From positions 101,567,729 through 101,631,728 of the forward strand of contig OZ020267.1 in NCBI GenBank assembly GCA_963971225.1: a DNA stretch of 64,000 bases, given 5' to 3'. The notes below the pieces were generated by a model that saw only the letters and a program-made list of their open reading frames with translations, was not told where the DNA came from and did not search any database. The stretch comes from Melieria omissa (lineage: Eukaryota > Arthropoda > Insecta > Diptera > Ulidiidae). The translations under genes were made by a program, and so were the position numbers. Position 1 is the stretch's first letter; the number at the start of each line of letters is the position of its first letter. Below, piece after piece: positions 36,618-47,852 of this stretch.

Positions 36618-36937
36618 TTTCACCTCTTGAGGCCTCCTGATGAAATAATTTCTCAACTTATTTAAAAATTACGGGTGTTTTCTTCGTATTTTCCGACTTT
36701 AATTGGGATTTGCCAGATGGTTCACAACCCAGGCCCTTTTTTTTGGAAAGCGAAAAATCACGTCCTTAGAAAATTGGAGAGTTAAATTTTAATCAAAACG
36801 GTAATCTGTCTTCATAACAAATTTGCGTTTTATATTTTCCTTTTCAACGGTATCTTCGATTTTTCCATATCTTTATTCTATGAAAAGTTAGAGCCAAAAA
36901 ACAAAACCCGGTTCACAACCCAGCCCCTCCCTTACCA
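36618..36937 (-). mobile_element. Truncated second copy of the GGGAGAGGG MITE
   Basis: Read on the minus strand, this matches the first roughly 320 bases of the element at 9065-10044: ggctgggttgtgaac, then aaaacaaaaccc replaced by a close variant, the ATATCG-like, GTTTTGATT and CTAAGGACTTG-like blocks, and a second gtgaaccatctgg. It stops at cctcaagaggtgaaa, the point that corresponds to about 9385 of the first copy, and there meets the microsatellite. Confidence 0.85.
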
Positions 36938-37397
36938 AGCATATTCTACATATATACCCACGTACATATATTCTTATATACACATATGTATGTATGTTTT
37001 CACACATGGCGCGCTAAATTTATCATTCATAACTTAAGAGCTTACAAATGCTTTTTACAAATTTTAAACATATTTACTCAACAACACCAACATCAACTGT
37101 TGCTTGCCATTAATCTTCGCTGCAGATGTGTGTAAAAATGTGTGTGAGAAAAACTTTCTCCAGCACGAAAACTGTTATTTCACAGTTTTACACAGCTAAG
37201 CCCAAAAGCAAGAATTGCCAGTCAATTGTTTACAATGGAAAATTTCCAAAGAAAAGTAAAATAATAAAAAAAAATATTGTGCTACAGCTGCAGCAGCAAC
37301 AACAACAAATACATAACTAATACATGTTCATAAAAATAATAAGCAATATGGGTATTTGGCTAATACGAGTTCAACCAAAGTCAAACATGTTAAAATC

Positions 37398-37408
37398 ACT
37401 CATACGCC
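37398..37408 (+). promoter_or_regulatory. Recurrent ACTCATACGCC motif, copy 5
   Basis: Exact core, preceded by AATC and followed by ACGTGCGAC. Confidence 0.45.
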
Positions 37409-38603
37409 ACGTGCGACAGCAGCTGCCAACAAAACGTGCCGAAACCGAAAAAGTTGTAAGGATGATGTTAAAATAGGGACAAACGAAAACATTTTCGAGC
37501 ATTTTCGACACGTGCACAACTTGACTGCACACACACACACACACACGCACACATAGGCACATGTGTACGTAGGACGACACAAGCAACATGGAGTACAGCG
37601 CTGTTTAAATTTTAAGTATAATCGAAAATTGTCACCTCGATTTTATCGTGTAAATATTTTGATATAAGTGCTTGCGGCAGAATTAAGCGAAGTGAAGAAG
37701 CACACACATAATTGGCACATGTTGCCCTAAAGCGGAAAGATGAACTCAATATTTAGGGAAATTTTGCAATTTATTGCTATTGAGATAAAAACTCAATACA
37801 ATTTAAACTTCACAAGCTTTGGTGTTAACAAATTCCATCCTGCAAGTCATCGGTTAGCATGTTTTACTTGGCTCCTTGCCCACTTATTGCCTCTGTACAT
37901 TTTTGCTATAAATAAACGCACAGTTACGCAACAAAAATTTCAGTTACAAGACAGCAGCTGTTTAAAATGTATAATTAGAATGCGCCAACCACTTGGCAAT
38001 AATTCGAAAGTCCCATTTTACCTTCCTCTCATCACTTTATTACAGCCCAATCACAGCCTAGAAATCGTTGTACACTGCACCCAACAGGGGGAAATAAAGT
38101 GCAATGTCTAACCGCTCACACAACAAGAACAACAGCAACCTGCTTACTTACGGTTTGCGAGGTGTGGCGGCTGCAGCGTGCAGATGTGTTTATCAGCTAC
38201 CATTTGCGATGCTACTGCAAAGCTAAATATAATATCTTCCTGTGTGTGTGTGTGTGCGTTGTTATAATTTTGTGCGCACGTTGCATTTTTAACTTACCCC
38301 AGTCTTTTCGCATTCTGCTCTCTGCGAAGCGCAACGGTAATCATTTAAATTTAAATTGCATAATGTTGCAACTTTTCCAATTTCCAGTCAATGAGCACAA
38401 ACACCAGCACAATCCTCGTTGAGACTTGGAGTGTAGGATGCATAATTGGTTGGCGCATTTATACTGAAGTTGTTATACGCATTGTTGTTTTTATAGTCAA
38501 CAATTCGATGGTTTTCCATGCATAAAATTGCACTATTAATGCAGAAAATGCCATTCAACTTGTTTGCTCAGTGAGCGTATTAAACTTGGTGTTGGCCATT
38601 GGG

Positions 38604-38614
38604 GGCGTATGAGT
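38604..38614 (-). promoter_or_regulatory. Recurrent ACTCATACGCC motif, copy 6 (minus strand)
   Basis: The minus strand reads AATCACTCATACGCCCCCAA then TGGCC, agreeing with the extended consensus. Confidence 0.45.
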
Positions 38615-39379
38615 GATTTTTGTATTTTATTGAATACTGCAGAATGCAATGATTATTGCTATCGATATTACTGGCTTATTATTACATATGGGCGATTTTT
38701 AATTAATCATGCAAATAATTCAATTATTTTTGATATTGCAAGAATATTTTGCTAAATATTTACTGAACAAGGACTCAGAAATTAATTTGATTTCAAAGGT
38801 ATAAAACTAAAGAGAAAAGTGGAACAAAATTAGACCATAACTGTGAGAGTTGTTTGGCAAAGAGTTGGATCACAATTTAAAGCATCTTGGATTCTCATAA
38901 CTCTAAAAACTTTGTTAATAGCAAGTGAACTGTCGTATGAAAGATCACTGAACAATCCAGTGGTGATGAAAAGTATACGGCAGACAACAAAAATCTGTAA
39001 AATAGAGCATATAAAAATGTGTTCACAATGTCCTAAAATTGCTTAATCGTTCGACTTTTGTTATCAAATTGTTTTAAGAATTAAAAAAGAATTATTAAAA
39101 ATTTATTATTATTATAAAAAACAAGAAATTAGTTGAAAAAACGTATCACTAAATATTACAAAAATAATTTAAATTAACAAAAATGGTTTTGAAACATTAA
39201 AAAAATTAAAATTGATATATTAAAAAAATTAATATAAAAATATTAAAAGAAGATAATATTAAAATAATGATGGTTATTCATAAAAAGAATTAAAATAATT
39301 TTTAAAAATATAATTAAAATTAAAATTATTATTATTATAAATTATTATTAAAATTAAAAATTATAATTAAAATATGCGA

Positions 39380-41030
39380 CTTTCAGTTCCAAAGTTACGC
39401 GGAAAATTTCAATCACAAAAAATATGCCGCGCCCCTTGTTCAACGCCCATACAATTTTGCCAGTAGAATGACACATCTATGAGACGATGGTATACAAAAC
39501 TTCAAAGCTTTCCAACTTATTGTTCCGAAGCTATTCCACATTACAAATTTGGGTTGAATGGACGATGCCATGTCCCTCGTCCAATACCCAACCCATTCCC
39601 CATGTCTAAGGGCATATCTAAATCGTAAATCTTTGATGTGTGATTTGTAGTTCCACAATTATTCGAAACATTTGAGTTGCTTAAAACGTGCCACACCACT
39701 TGCCCAACGTTCACAAAGTTTTACCAGTGAAACGGCACATCTAAACCGTGACCCCGCACCAAATTTTAATGCTGCCCGATTTTTCATTCCGAAGATATTC
39801 CATATTGAAATTTTAAGTTGTTTGGGCGTTGCCACGCCCCCTTGTCAAAAACCCACCCTATTCCCCATATGGAAAAACACAACTAAACCGTACGTTTGCA
39901 CCGAGTGTCATTAATGAGAACGCTATAGTTTCAAAGTTACACCGGCATTTGAAAAGTGCCACGCCTCTTTTCCAACGCCCATCAAATTTTATCAGTGAAA
40001 CGGAACATCTAAACGGTGGACCCGCACCAAATTCGAATGCTGTTCGACTTCTCATTACGAAAATATTCCATATTGAAAATTTGAGTTGTACGGGAGGTAC
40101 CACGCCTACCTATCGGGTCGCAATCGCACTATGTGGTTTACCGAGACTTACTCAAGACGAACATTCCGTGAAAAATTCAGCTAATCGGCTTTCTAGTTTT
40201 TGAGTTTTAATGCCGTGGGACCAACAAACAAATATACATACATTAATTTTGATATACAACATAAAGATATTTGCTGCAATGACTCGCAAAATTTTTTTCA
40301 TATCCATATTGTTTTGCACAAATATAGCACAGTTAATTTCTGTCGTCATGGAAATTGCAGGAAGGCGTAAAAGGTGGGCGTGGTCAACCTTATATAGCTT
40401 ATGTTTACCGCTATGAAACACAGAATCATTTTATATCAACATTAATTTTCATACATGTGCCGTAGCTTTGTTTTGTTAGTTTAGTGGGCGCAGGAAGTAG
40501 GCGTGGCCGATTATATTATAGCCTATGTTTGCCGCAATGAACGGTTGAATCGTTTGATACCCATATTGCTAAGACAAATATACCATGGCTGATTTGTTAT
40601 TATAGTGGGTGTGGCGAAAAGGCATATCGGATGGGCACGGTCAATCTTATATATCCTATGTGAACATCAACGAAGCACGGAATCATTCGATATTAATACT
40701 GATTTACAGACATGTACCATAGCTTCGTTTTTTTAGTTTAGTGGGTACGGAAAGTGGGCGTGGCCGATTATATTATAGCCTATGTTTGCCGCAATGTAAC
40801 GCTGAATCGTCTGATACCCATATTGCCTTACAAAAGCTTACCATAGATGAGTTTTGTTACCATAGTGGGCGTAAGAAGGGGGCGTGGTCATTCTCATATA
40901 GCCTATGTACCATTCCCACAGATAAAAAAATATTTGGTGCTTATTTCATCTAAATCGGTTCAGTGGTTTTTGCCTGATTGTGGCTCAAAAAACGTCACAC
41001 TTGCTTTTTTATAATAGTATAGATTAAAAA
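39380..41030. mobile_element. 1.6-kb repeat element made of two tandem periods
   Basis: The first half (39400-40200) repeats a unit of about 266 bases three times. Its marker words are tgccacgcc, caacgcccat, ccagtgaaacggcacatcta, accccgcaccaaatt and atattccatattgaaa, starting near 39422, 39690 and 39955. The second half (40365-40950) repeats a unit of about 125 bases five times, with markers agtgggcg, gggcgtggtc or gggcgtggcc, and atatagcctatgtttgcc. The block ends aaatcggttcagtggttttt then ataatagtatagatt, an end style seen in dispersed insect repeats. The transposon class is not clear from sequence. Frames inside are repeat artefacts. Confidence 0.7.
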
Positions 41031-41194
41031 AAATAAATAAATTTACAATAAATAAAAATCCAACTTATACATAAACATTTGTAATCTTTTCACTTGAAAT
41101 ACTTTTCTTTAAATATATTTTGTATCAAAACCGTAAAAACGTATAATTAACTAATAAAATGTATGCATCCATTTTACATTTTGTTTATTTACAG

Positions 41195-41318
41195 AGTAAT
41201 ACAATCATCGCACCCTGTATGTAACACCATTATGCTGTTCGGCGTCATTATTTGTCTAACATCCGTCATACTGTTGGGCATGGATGGACGTTTTGTCACT
41301 CCAGACGAATATCCAAAG
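41195..41318 (+). CDS. GABA-B-R1: GABA-B receptor subtype 1, TM2 exon
   Basis: The first base completes the Arg codon begun in the TM1 exon; 41 codons follow, ending in phase 0 before donor gtaagt. The peptide VIQSSHPVCNTIMLFGVIIC continues LTSVILLGMDGR and ends DEYPK. It comprises the intracellular loop 1 end, the second membrane helix and the first extracellular turn (LLG.DGR is a class C GABA-B signature). Translation running past the donor hits a stop soon after, which supports the splice choice. The next exon lies only 133 bases downstream. Confidence 0.94.
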
Positions 41319-41451
41319 GTAAGTGAAATGCTGAAAAAAGACTCACAGGACTTGGTTTAAACTTTCAATAGTTTCTAACTTGTAGCTTTATTGTGTCAAA
41401 TCAATGCATCAATGAGTTTAATTGACTAATTATTGATTATCTTTTTGACAG
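41319..41451 (+). other. 133-bp intron
   Basis: GTAAGT donor and TTTTTGACAG acceptor. The short intron contains nothing else of note. Confidence 0.92.
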
Positions 41452-41568
41452 ATTTGTCAAGCGCGCGCTTGGTTATTATCCACCGGTTTTACATTAGCCT
41501 ATGGTGCAATGTTCAGCAAAGTCTGGCGAGTGCATCGTTTTACAACAAAAGCGAAAACAGATCCCAAA
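41452..41568 (+). CDS. GABA-B-R1: GABA-B receptor subtype 1, TM3 exon
   Basis: The exon has 39 codons, phase 0 at both ends, donor gtgagt. It encodes [20 protein letters not shown] and then [10 protein letters not shown]. The Cys of ICQAR is the conserved TM3 cysteine that in class C receptors is disulphide-linked to the Cys of extracellular loop 2 (here in LEHCES, next exon). The exon ends in the basic intracellular loop 2 (TTKAKTDPK), the region that with loop 3 contacts the G protein in this family, although within the heterodimer coupling is attributed mainly to R2. Confidence 0.95.
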
Positions 41569-44500
41569 GTGAGTACAAATCAAATATGAAATCGAATTGA
41601 TTTTACAGTTTGAAATAATCGATTTTTTAACTAACAAATTAAATGGTATTTGCGCCAATTACACAAATTTCAATCTACTTGGCTGTCCTGCATGGCTGTT
41701 ATTTTTAAACTGAAGCCATTAAAGTTATTGTTGCTTTTATGGTATACAGACGGGCAGGTCAGTGCCAAAAAAACAAGCTTTTTCAATTAGCAAACAACAT
41801 GAAAATGTCACACAATCGTATGCGTGCTTAATTGTTTGCGTATCTTCTTGTTGTTATTGTTATTGTTGTTGGTGTTTTTTGTTGTCTGTTGCCATAAAAA
41901 TAATGCCTCATATATTTGCACAATTTGCACCGGCCGCATGCGGCTGCCTTGTGGTGCCGATTATTTACTTGTTTTATTATAATTTTTTTCTCTTTTCTCT
42001 TACTTATGAATTTCGCTTAATTACAACACCTGGCCTAATTAACATAATGAACGTAACGTCAACGGCAGTGGCAGTGGCCAAGTCGAAATAAAGGCACATA
42101 ACAACAACAGCAATAATAATAATTTTAACTACATTAACAGCCGCAGCAACAAACAACCGCAAAAACAAACAAAAAACCAATGAAAATTGCATATTTATAG
42201 TTAAAAATTAATTGTAGTTTTTAAATTGTAAACTTTGTTGTTGTTGTTGTTATGTTTGTTTTTCATGAAAATCATATTTTTCTATAATTTATTTTGCACA
42301 CCAATCGACATGGATATGCAACAACAACAAAATACAACATGATGTATTTAATGCGTTTGCGTGTGTTGCGTATACGCCATGTTGGGTATTATCGGCGCTG
42401 CGACTGCGGTTGAGTTTTTTTTTCAACAAATTTTGTTAAGCGGTTTTGGTGTACATGCAGAGTTTTAAAACAAATTATAAACTGTAATTTATGAAAAAAA
42501 ATATGGCAATTGTTGCTTGTTGTAATTAAATTTTAAATGTTACGAAATAATTATTTGCTCAAATTTGTGTATTCCAATTGTTGGCAGTTGTGGTTGTCTA
42601 CTGAGTGGCATTTGTTGCGGCGTAATTTTTTTTTTAAAGATATAATTAACATTTTTGAAGAGTGGAATGTAAGTTATTTCATTTCAAGGAGAAGCAAAAT
42701 GCCACAAAAAAGAGATGAAGGTATAGACTAATGTTATATCGTAGGGCATTGGTCGCCAGATCAATTTGTTTCCTTTTCGTTCTTTTATTTGTGTTGTACC
42801 TTTTTTAAAGTTTGGTCTTATTATAGAATTAAATTCTGTCTGTCCACGATGCCTCTTATCTCGAGTAGATCACTGAGTGTGACTACTGATCGAAAGTTGG
42901 CCCTCTTGCCTTCTCCTGTCCCAATTAAATTGTTGCTACTAGTGATCGAAAGGCATACAACCAAAGCTAATGCTTGCCGACTCCCAAATATCAGCTGAAA
43001 TCCTCCATCCTCAAATTTCTACTGCCTGGAACAGGGAGAAGCTGCCTCCGTCATGGATAAAAGGCTTCATTGTAAAGCTGCCGAAGAAGGGCGACTTGCG
43101 GGACTGCGGCAACTGGGGAGGAATAACCCTACTCAACACCATCTACAAGATAATAGCCACAATCATACAAAGTAGACTGCAATGTGTCGAAAGCTCCCTA
43201 AGAGATGAGCAAGCTGGCTTTCGCCCTCATCGGAGCTGTGTTGACCACGCTAACACACTCCGCATCATAGTAGAACAATCAATTGAGTGGCGCTCTCCGC
43301 TGTACATGTTGTTCATCGACTTCAAGAAAGCATTCGACACAATTAAAAGAAGCGCAATGTGGTTAGCATTGAGTAGAAAGGGGGTTCCCCAGAAACTAAT
43401 TCGGCTCATCAGAGCGTTCTATGAGAACTCTGAACTGGCAATACTACACAACGGCAACCTCATCGATTCTTTTTCTAGACGACGTCATGAGCAAACTCAC
43501 CCTGCACCAACTAGGCATCGTATGGACCTTCACCAGGCACCTCGAGGATTTGGACTTCGCTGATGACATCTGCCTTCTCTCGCGCAAACTCTCCGACATG
43601 CAAGCAAAAGCCGACTGCCTGGTCGCGCTGGCACGCACCGTCGGTCTGGTGGTCAACATCGCCAAGTCCAAGGCCATGAGAGTCAATCATAGCAGCACAA
43701 ACCATATAATGATTGACGGCTGTGCCGTTGAGTTCGTCGACAGCTTCTGCTATCACGGCTGCACAATCAAGGCGGACGGCGGAGCGGAAGAAGATGCCAA
43801 CTGCTGACTGAGTAAAGCCAGGGCAGCGTTCGGTAGGCTGCATTCAGTATGGGCAAGCTCACAAATCTCCAGGTCAAATCTTGACGTCATACACTAAGAA
43901 AACCTCCCGACAGCATCACGAGAATGGCACTGGACTGGATCCCGCAAGGGAGTAGAAGTCGCGGTCGACCAAAAAACACCTGGAGAAGGTCGACCCTACG
44001 CGATCACTAGCCGCTGTCAATACCACATGGGAGGGCGCAAAAACAACAGCCCAGAGTCGTGTACGATGGAAGAGTCTTGCTGAGGCCCTATGCTCCAGTG
44101 AGGAGTGAACAAGGAATAATAATAAAGTGATTGAAAGTTAGGCCTAATTGTACATAATCATTCTGTCTGTCCACCCTCTCTTGTATTCTCCTATCACGAG
44201 TAGATTCTTTTATATTTCATGGATACTTTCACCTCAGATGAAATGTTGCCGGAAATTCGAAATACTGAATTTCTTAGCTTCACATCCTAATAACTTCTTA
44301 TTAACTTTTAACTACATACGAGGTGAATAGAAATCAAAGAAAAACCTTGTTGTGTTGCATACGATGTGTGTAAGCGTTATGGAAAATATAAAAATCAGTT
44401 TACCAGTTTACAATTCCATCCCATCACCTTCTGGTTGTTCAGTATTATGAAAATGGTCCTATTAGACAACTTATACTCAATAAAGTTATCTAAATCATTC

Positions 44501-47500
44501 AGTCAGTGAGTCATATAAGTCAAGCTTCATATAAACCCTCAATATAAAACCTACATTCACTTTAATACCTCAACATGCAAGCATTTCAATGCTAGCCAAA
44601 TTAAAAATAGACAACAACATAAATTCCAATAAAGAAAAAAAAAACTACACAAAACACAGCAGAGCCAACGCATTAGTAAAAGTAAATTAGAGACTTAATA
44701 AAGTACGCAACAACACGCATATAGATTTCTCTCCGACACGCAAGGGAATGTCAAAGACAGCCTAATGCGCGTACAAGCGGCACGCATACCCACGCAAACG
44801 CACACCCACACACACACACAAATATATGCAGCGACAACATAAATTTGCCAACCAGCAACTGACAGCATAAACGAGCAGCAGCCAGGCAAGCGAAAAAGTG
44901 CCACTCAGGGTCAAAGGTTTTATGCAAATTAACAAAAAACCACCAACAACAACAAAAACAACAACAAAAACAACGACGACAACACGAACATGAACAAAAA
45001 TGAGAGAAAATGTGAGAAAATGAGGAAAAATGCGCAGTGGTATTTCGAGAGAAAGAAAGGTTGCGGTGGTATGAAAAAAATTGGAAAATATCAACAAAAA
45101 TAGTATGAAAAAATTCATAGTGAATAACTAAAAAAAAAATTTGAAAATTATGTAAATAATCAGTGGCAGCAAAGGTCAATTACACGCAGTAAATATGTGA
45201 GTAAGAGAAAGTGAATGGCAAAGTAAAAGAAGGGGTAAAGTGAACAAATGATAGTCAAAGGTCAGCGGTTGTTATTTTCTTTACACTTTGTTTATTAAAG
45301 TGGACAAAGAGATTTGAGTTAAAGTGTAGCAGATAAGTGGTGGCTCGAGTTGGAGGTCACTTGAAGACTAGATTTGAGCACAGCTACACAGAGAGTAGAG
45401 AAAAAATTGCAAATGGAGTTTTGATATTTTGAACCTGGATGCATTTCAATATAGTTTCCGACAAATTGGCTATAGAGCTAATTAAACTATTTCTTGGGAA
45501 TTTTTGTGTTCTCATCTTCAATCTTAGGTCAAGGCAGCCACATAGGAAGTGTTTCTATACTTTAGTTTTCTGCAGATTGTGGGCGAATTCTCCATCACTG
45601 GAGAGTCACCCTGGAAATACTCCTACGAGAATTAGCAACAGATCGCTTATTGTTTGGGCTCGTAACGTGGCCAAATCTGTCGAGTCAGCTGGAAAGATTT
45701 CGCCTCGTAATGTTCAATGAAAGGAACTTACTATCAAATTTCATATATGTAGCTCAACAATAATGAGTCGAGTCAAGTCAAATACTAAACTATACTTTTG
45801 TAGGTAAAAATTTGACCAACTAATGAATATTAGGCCATCCAACTTTTTTTTTTGTTGATTAGTGGTTCCGTAATTCAATTCGTTTAGAAAACACAGCAAA
45901 ATCGAACGAATTCCAACTTCTGTCTTTGTTGCTTAATGCTTTTATAGTTCAATTATTTTTTCAAAAACAAAATACACTTAGAAAACTACCAAGTTTCGAA
46001 CTTACGTAATAAAGAGCTCAATATGAAAACCCCTAATAAGTATTTTTAAAAAATTACGCATACGCACCGTTGGTCACGCACTATGGAAATTTACTGTAAT
46101 TAAGCAGCCACGCTTCAGTGTTAATTAGCCAGCAAGCAAAAGTGTGCGCACAATGAAATTCAAAATTAAATGACCCACTATGATGCAAAAAAGCCAAACA
46201 ACAACAACAACAAAACCTTTATAAAATATATAAATATATTAACAATAAAACAACGAACTCAAACAATTTAAATTGCAATCACTTGACCGGCGCATTTAAC
46301 GCGTTGCATCCGGAAGTGCACTTTAGCAGCTATTAAATTCTTAACGCATTGCATTTTGTTGTTGTTGCTGTTTTTATAATTTGTTGCTGCATTCAACGCC
46401 TTAACGCGCTCACATTCCACGCCAGCGGAAATGTTTCATAATTTGAGCGGAAATAATTCATTTTACCTGCAGCCGCGTCAGTGGGCTAACCGGCGCTCAG
46501 GCGGCGAGTGCACGAAGATTGAAAGTTTGCCACCTTACAAACGCACACTGACGGCCTTGCCGCATTTTGTGGCATTTACATGGGCTGCGTCGTTTATTTA
46601 TGAAGGCACACAAAGTGCATAATTGAAGCCATGACTTACTGTTCAGATGGAAAAAACAAAACGCAAGGCAGCTCAGCCGGCGAGGACGAGAGGAATGAAG
46701 TGTACGAGCGGCGGAAAAAACGCATTGCTGGCAACAACATATAAACAGTGTTGCGGTTTGCAGTGTGGCGAAAATTGTGGCACGTTGTATCAAATTAACG
46801 TAATATTGTATGTGTGTATGTGCATGTGTGTGTGTGTGAGTGTCTGTGCAAGCGTTTGGTCGTGTTAATTGATTAAATGTGCATTATTTTATTTCATTTT
46901 AATTTAGTGCGTGTCGCTTTGTTGGTGTTTGGTAAAGGTTGGTCTGAAGTGTGGCCTCATGCAGTGAATAATTATGTAAAAGTAATTATAAACATATTTA
47001 TAAATCATTTATTTTCAAAGTGATTAAAAGTGCAACCACTATTCAGCGGTGCGTATAAGTAACTTTTGAAGACAACTCAAATGCATTCAATGTGATAGTT
47101 TCATGAGCTGGAAGATCAGTGGTGAAAAGTAGAACTTTACTATTTACCGATATTTTGTTAGCAGTTCCGTTGACCTTTTCAGTGAATAACGAAATAAAAT
47201 TAAGAAAATTAATAAAAGAAATAAAAAAATTTTAAAATTTAAACAAAACAAACAAATATGTAAAAAGACAAAATGAGAACAGATGAATTGTCATCTTATG
47301 CTCTCGTTGCAAGAGTGTGAGCAAACACAAACTCCATTAAGTGTCACATCGATTGGGCAATGCAACAGAAATTATTAAATTTATTTAATTATTATAAACA
47401 AACAATAAAGAAGACTTGAATACTGTTATCTAAATACACCAACAAACCGCATTAAACGTCTTTGAAGCCACATCACTTACATTACACGCACCACAGTGCG

Positions 47501-47644
47501 TATGATTAACATCAAAGTAATTGCTTAACCATTTCCATTTATTCGAACTGATTAATTGTAAAAACTATTTTAAAAAAATACAAATTTTTCATTTTAAAAT
47601 TATTTAATCTAATTATTGTCTTATGTGTGTTTTTATAATTGCAG
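41569..47644 (+). other. 6.1-kb intron between TM3 and TM4 exons
   Basis: GTGAGT donor and ttataattgcag acceptor. It holds a 5'-truncated LINE (42960-44128), CA-, CAA- and TG-rich runs (44800, 44940, 46810-46850) and variants of the recurrent motif at 42364 (TTGCGTATACGCC), 46054 (TTACGCATACGCACCG), 47049 (minus, TTACTTATACGCACC) and 47497 (minus, TAATCATACGCAC). The rest shows no conserved coding sequence. Confidence 0.85.
42960..44128 (+). mobile_element. 5'-truncated non-LTR retrotransposon with reverse transcriptase
   Basis: The region 42970-43480 encodes the fingers and palm start of a LINE reverse transcriptase: PPSWIKGFIVKLPKKGD, N.WGGITLLNTIYKI, DEQAGFRPHRSC.DH and LFIDFKKAFDTI (first catalytic Asp). 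After a junction near 43470 a second frame (to 43807) has LEDLDFADDICLL (the F-A-D-D catalytic box) and DGGAEEDAN. Between them the G-V-R-Q-G block is missing, so there is an internal deletion plus frameshift. An in-frame TGA follows at 43805. The C-terminal [10 protein letters not shown] is still readable near 43960, and the element ends in AATAATAATAAA. The structure points to an RTE- or CR1-like LINE; the clade is inference. A related phrase (ttctgtctgtccac ... cgagtagat) occurs on both sides (42836 and 44159). Confidence 0.88.
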
Positions 47645-47852
47645 AAAAAAGTCGAACCATGGAAGCTTTACACCATGGTTTCGGGCCTGTTATCGGTAGA
47701 TTTAGTTATATTACTCGCATGGCAGATTTTTGATCCGCTACAGCGTATACTCGAAACATTCCCACTCGAAGATCCCGTTTCGACAACAGATGATATTAAA
47801 ATACGTCCAGAGTTGGAGCATTGCGAGAGCGAACGCAATTCAATGTGGTTGG
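47645..47852 (+). CDS. GABA-B-R1: GABA-B receptor subtype 1, TM4 and extracellular loop 2 exon
   Basis: The exon has 208 bases: 69 codons plus one base of a Gly codon completed by the next exon. Acceptor attgcag, donor gtatgt. It begins KKVEPWKLYTMVSGLLSVD, entering the fourth membrane helix (LYTMVSGLLSVDLVILLAWQ), followed by IFDPLQR and a long second extracellular loop (ETFPLEDPVSTTDDIKIRP) with the conserved LEHCES cysteine, then NSMWLG at the start of TM5. WQI.DPL.R.LE is shared between vertebrate and insect GABA-B subunits. It follows the TM3 exon in frame. Confidence 0.95.

Larger units (their letters stand above)
15379..41194 (+). other. 25.8-kb intron between TM1 and TM2 exons
   Basis: The intron begins gtgagtgcg and ends tttatttacag. 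Most of it is AT-rich and non-coding, with many CAA/TTG, CA and A/T runs. Stretches not itemised separately (about 15400-16500, 18830-21890, 24830-26500, 28650-32800, 33050-36000 and 36940-39370) show only short non-conserved frames, CA runs (20526, 20941, 21071, 25600, 37530, 38240), CAA/TTG runs (25826, 29384, 33485-33600) and scattered copies of the ACTCATACGCC motif. I see no host gene on either strand. Confidence 0.85.
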
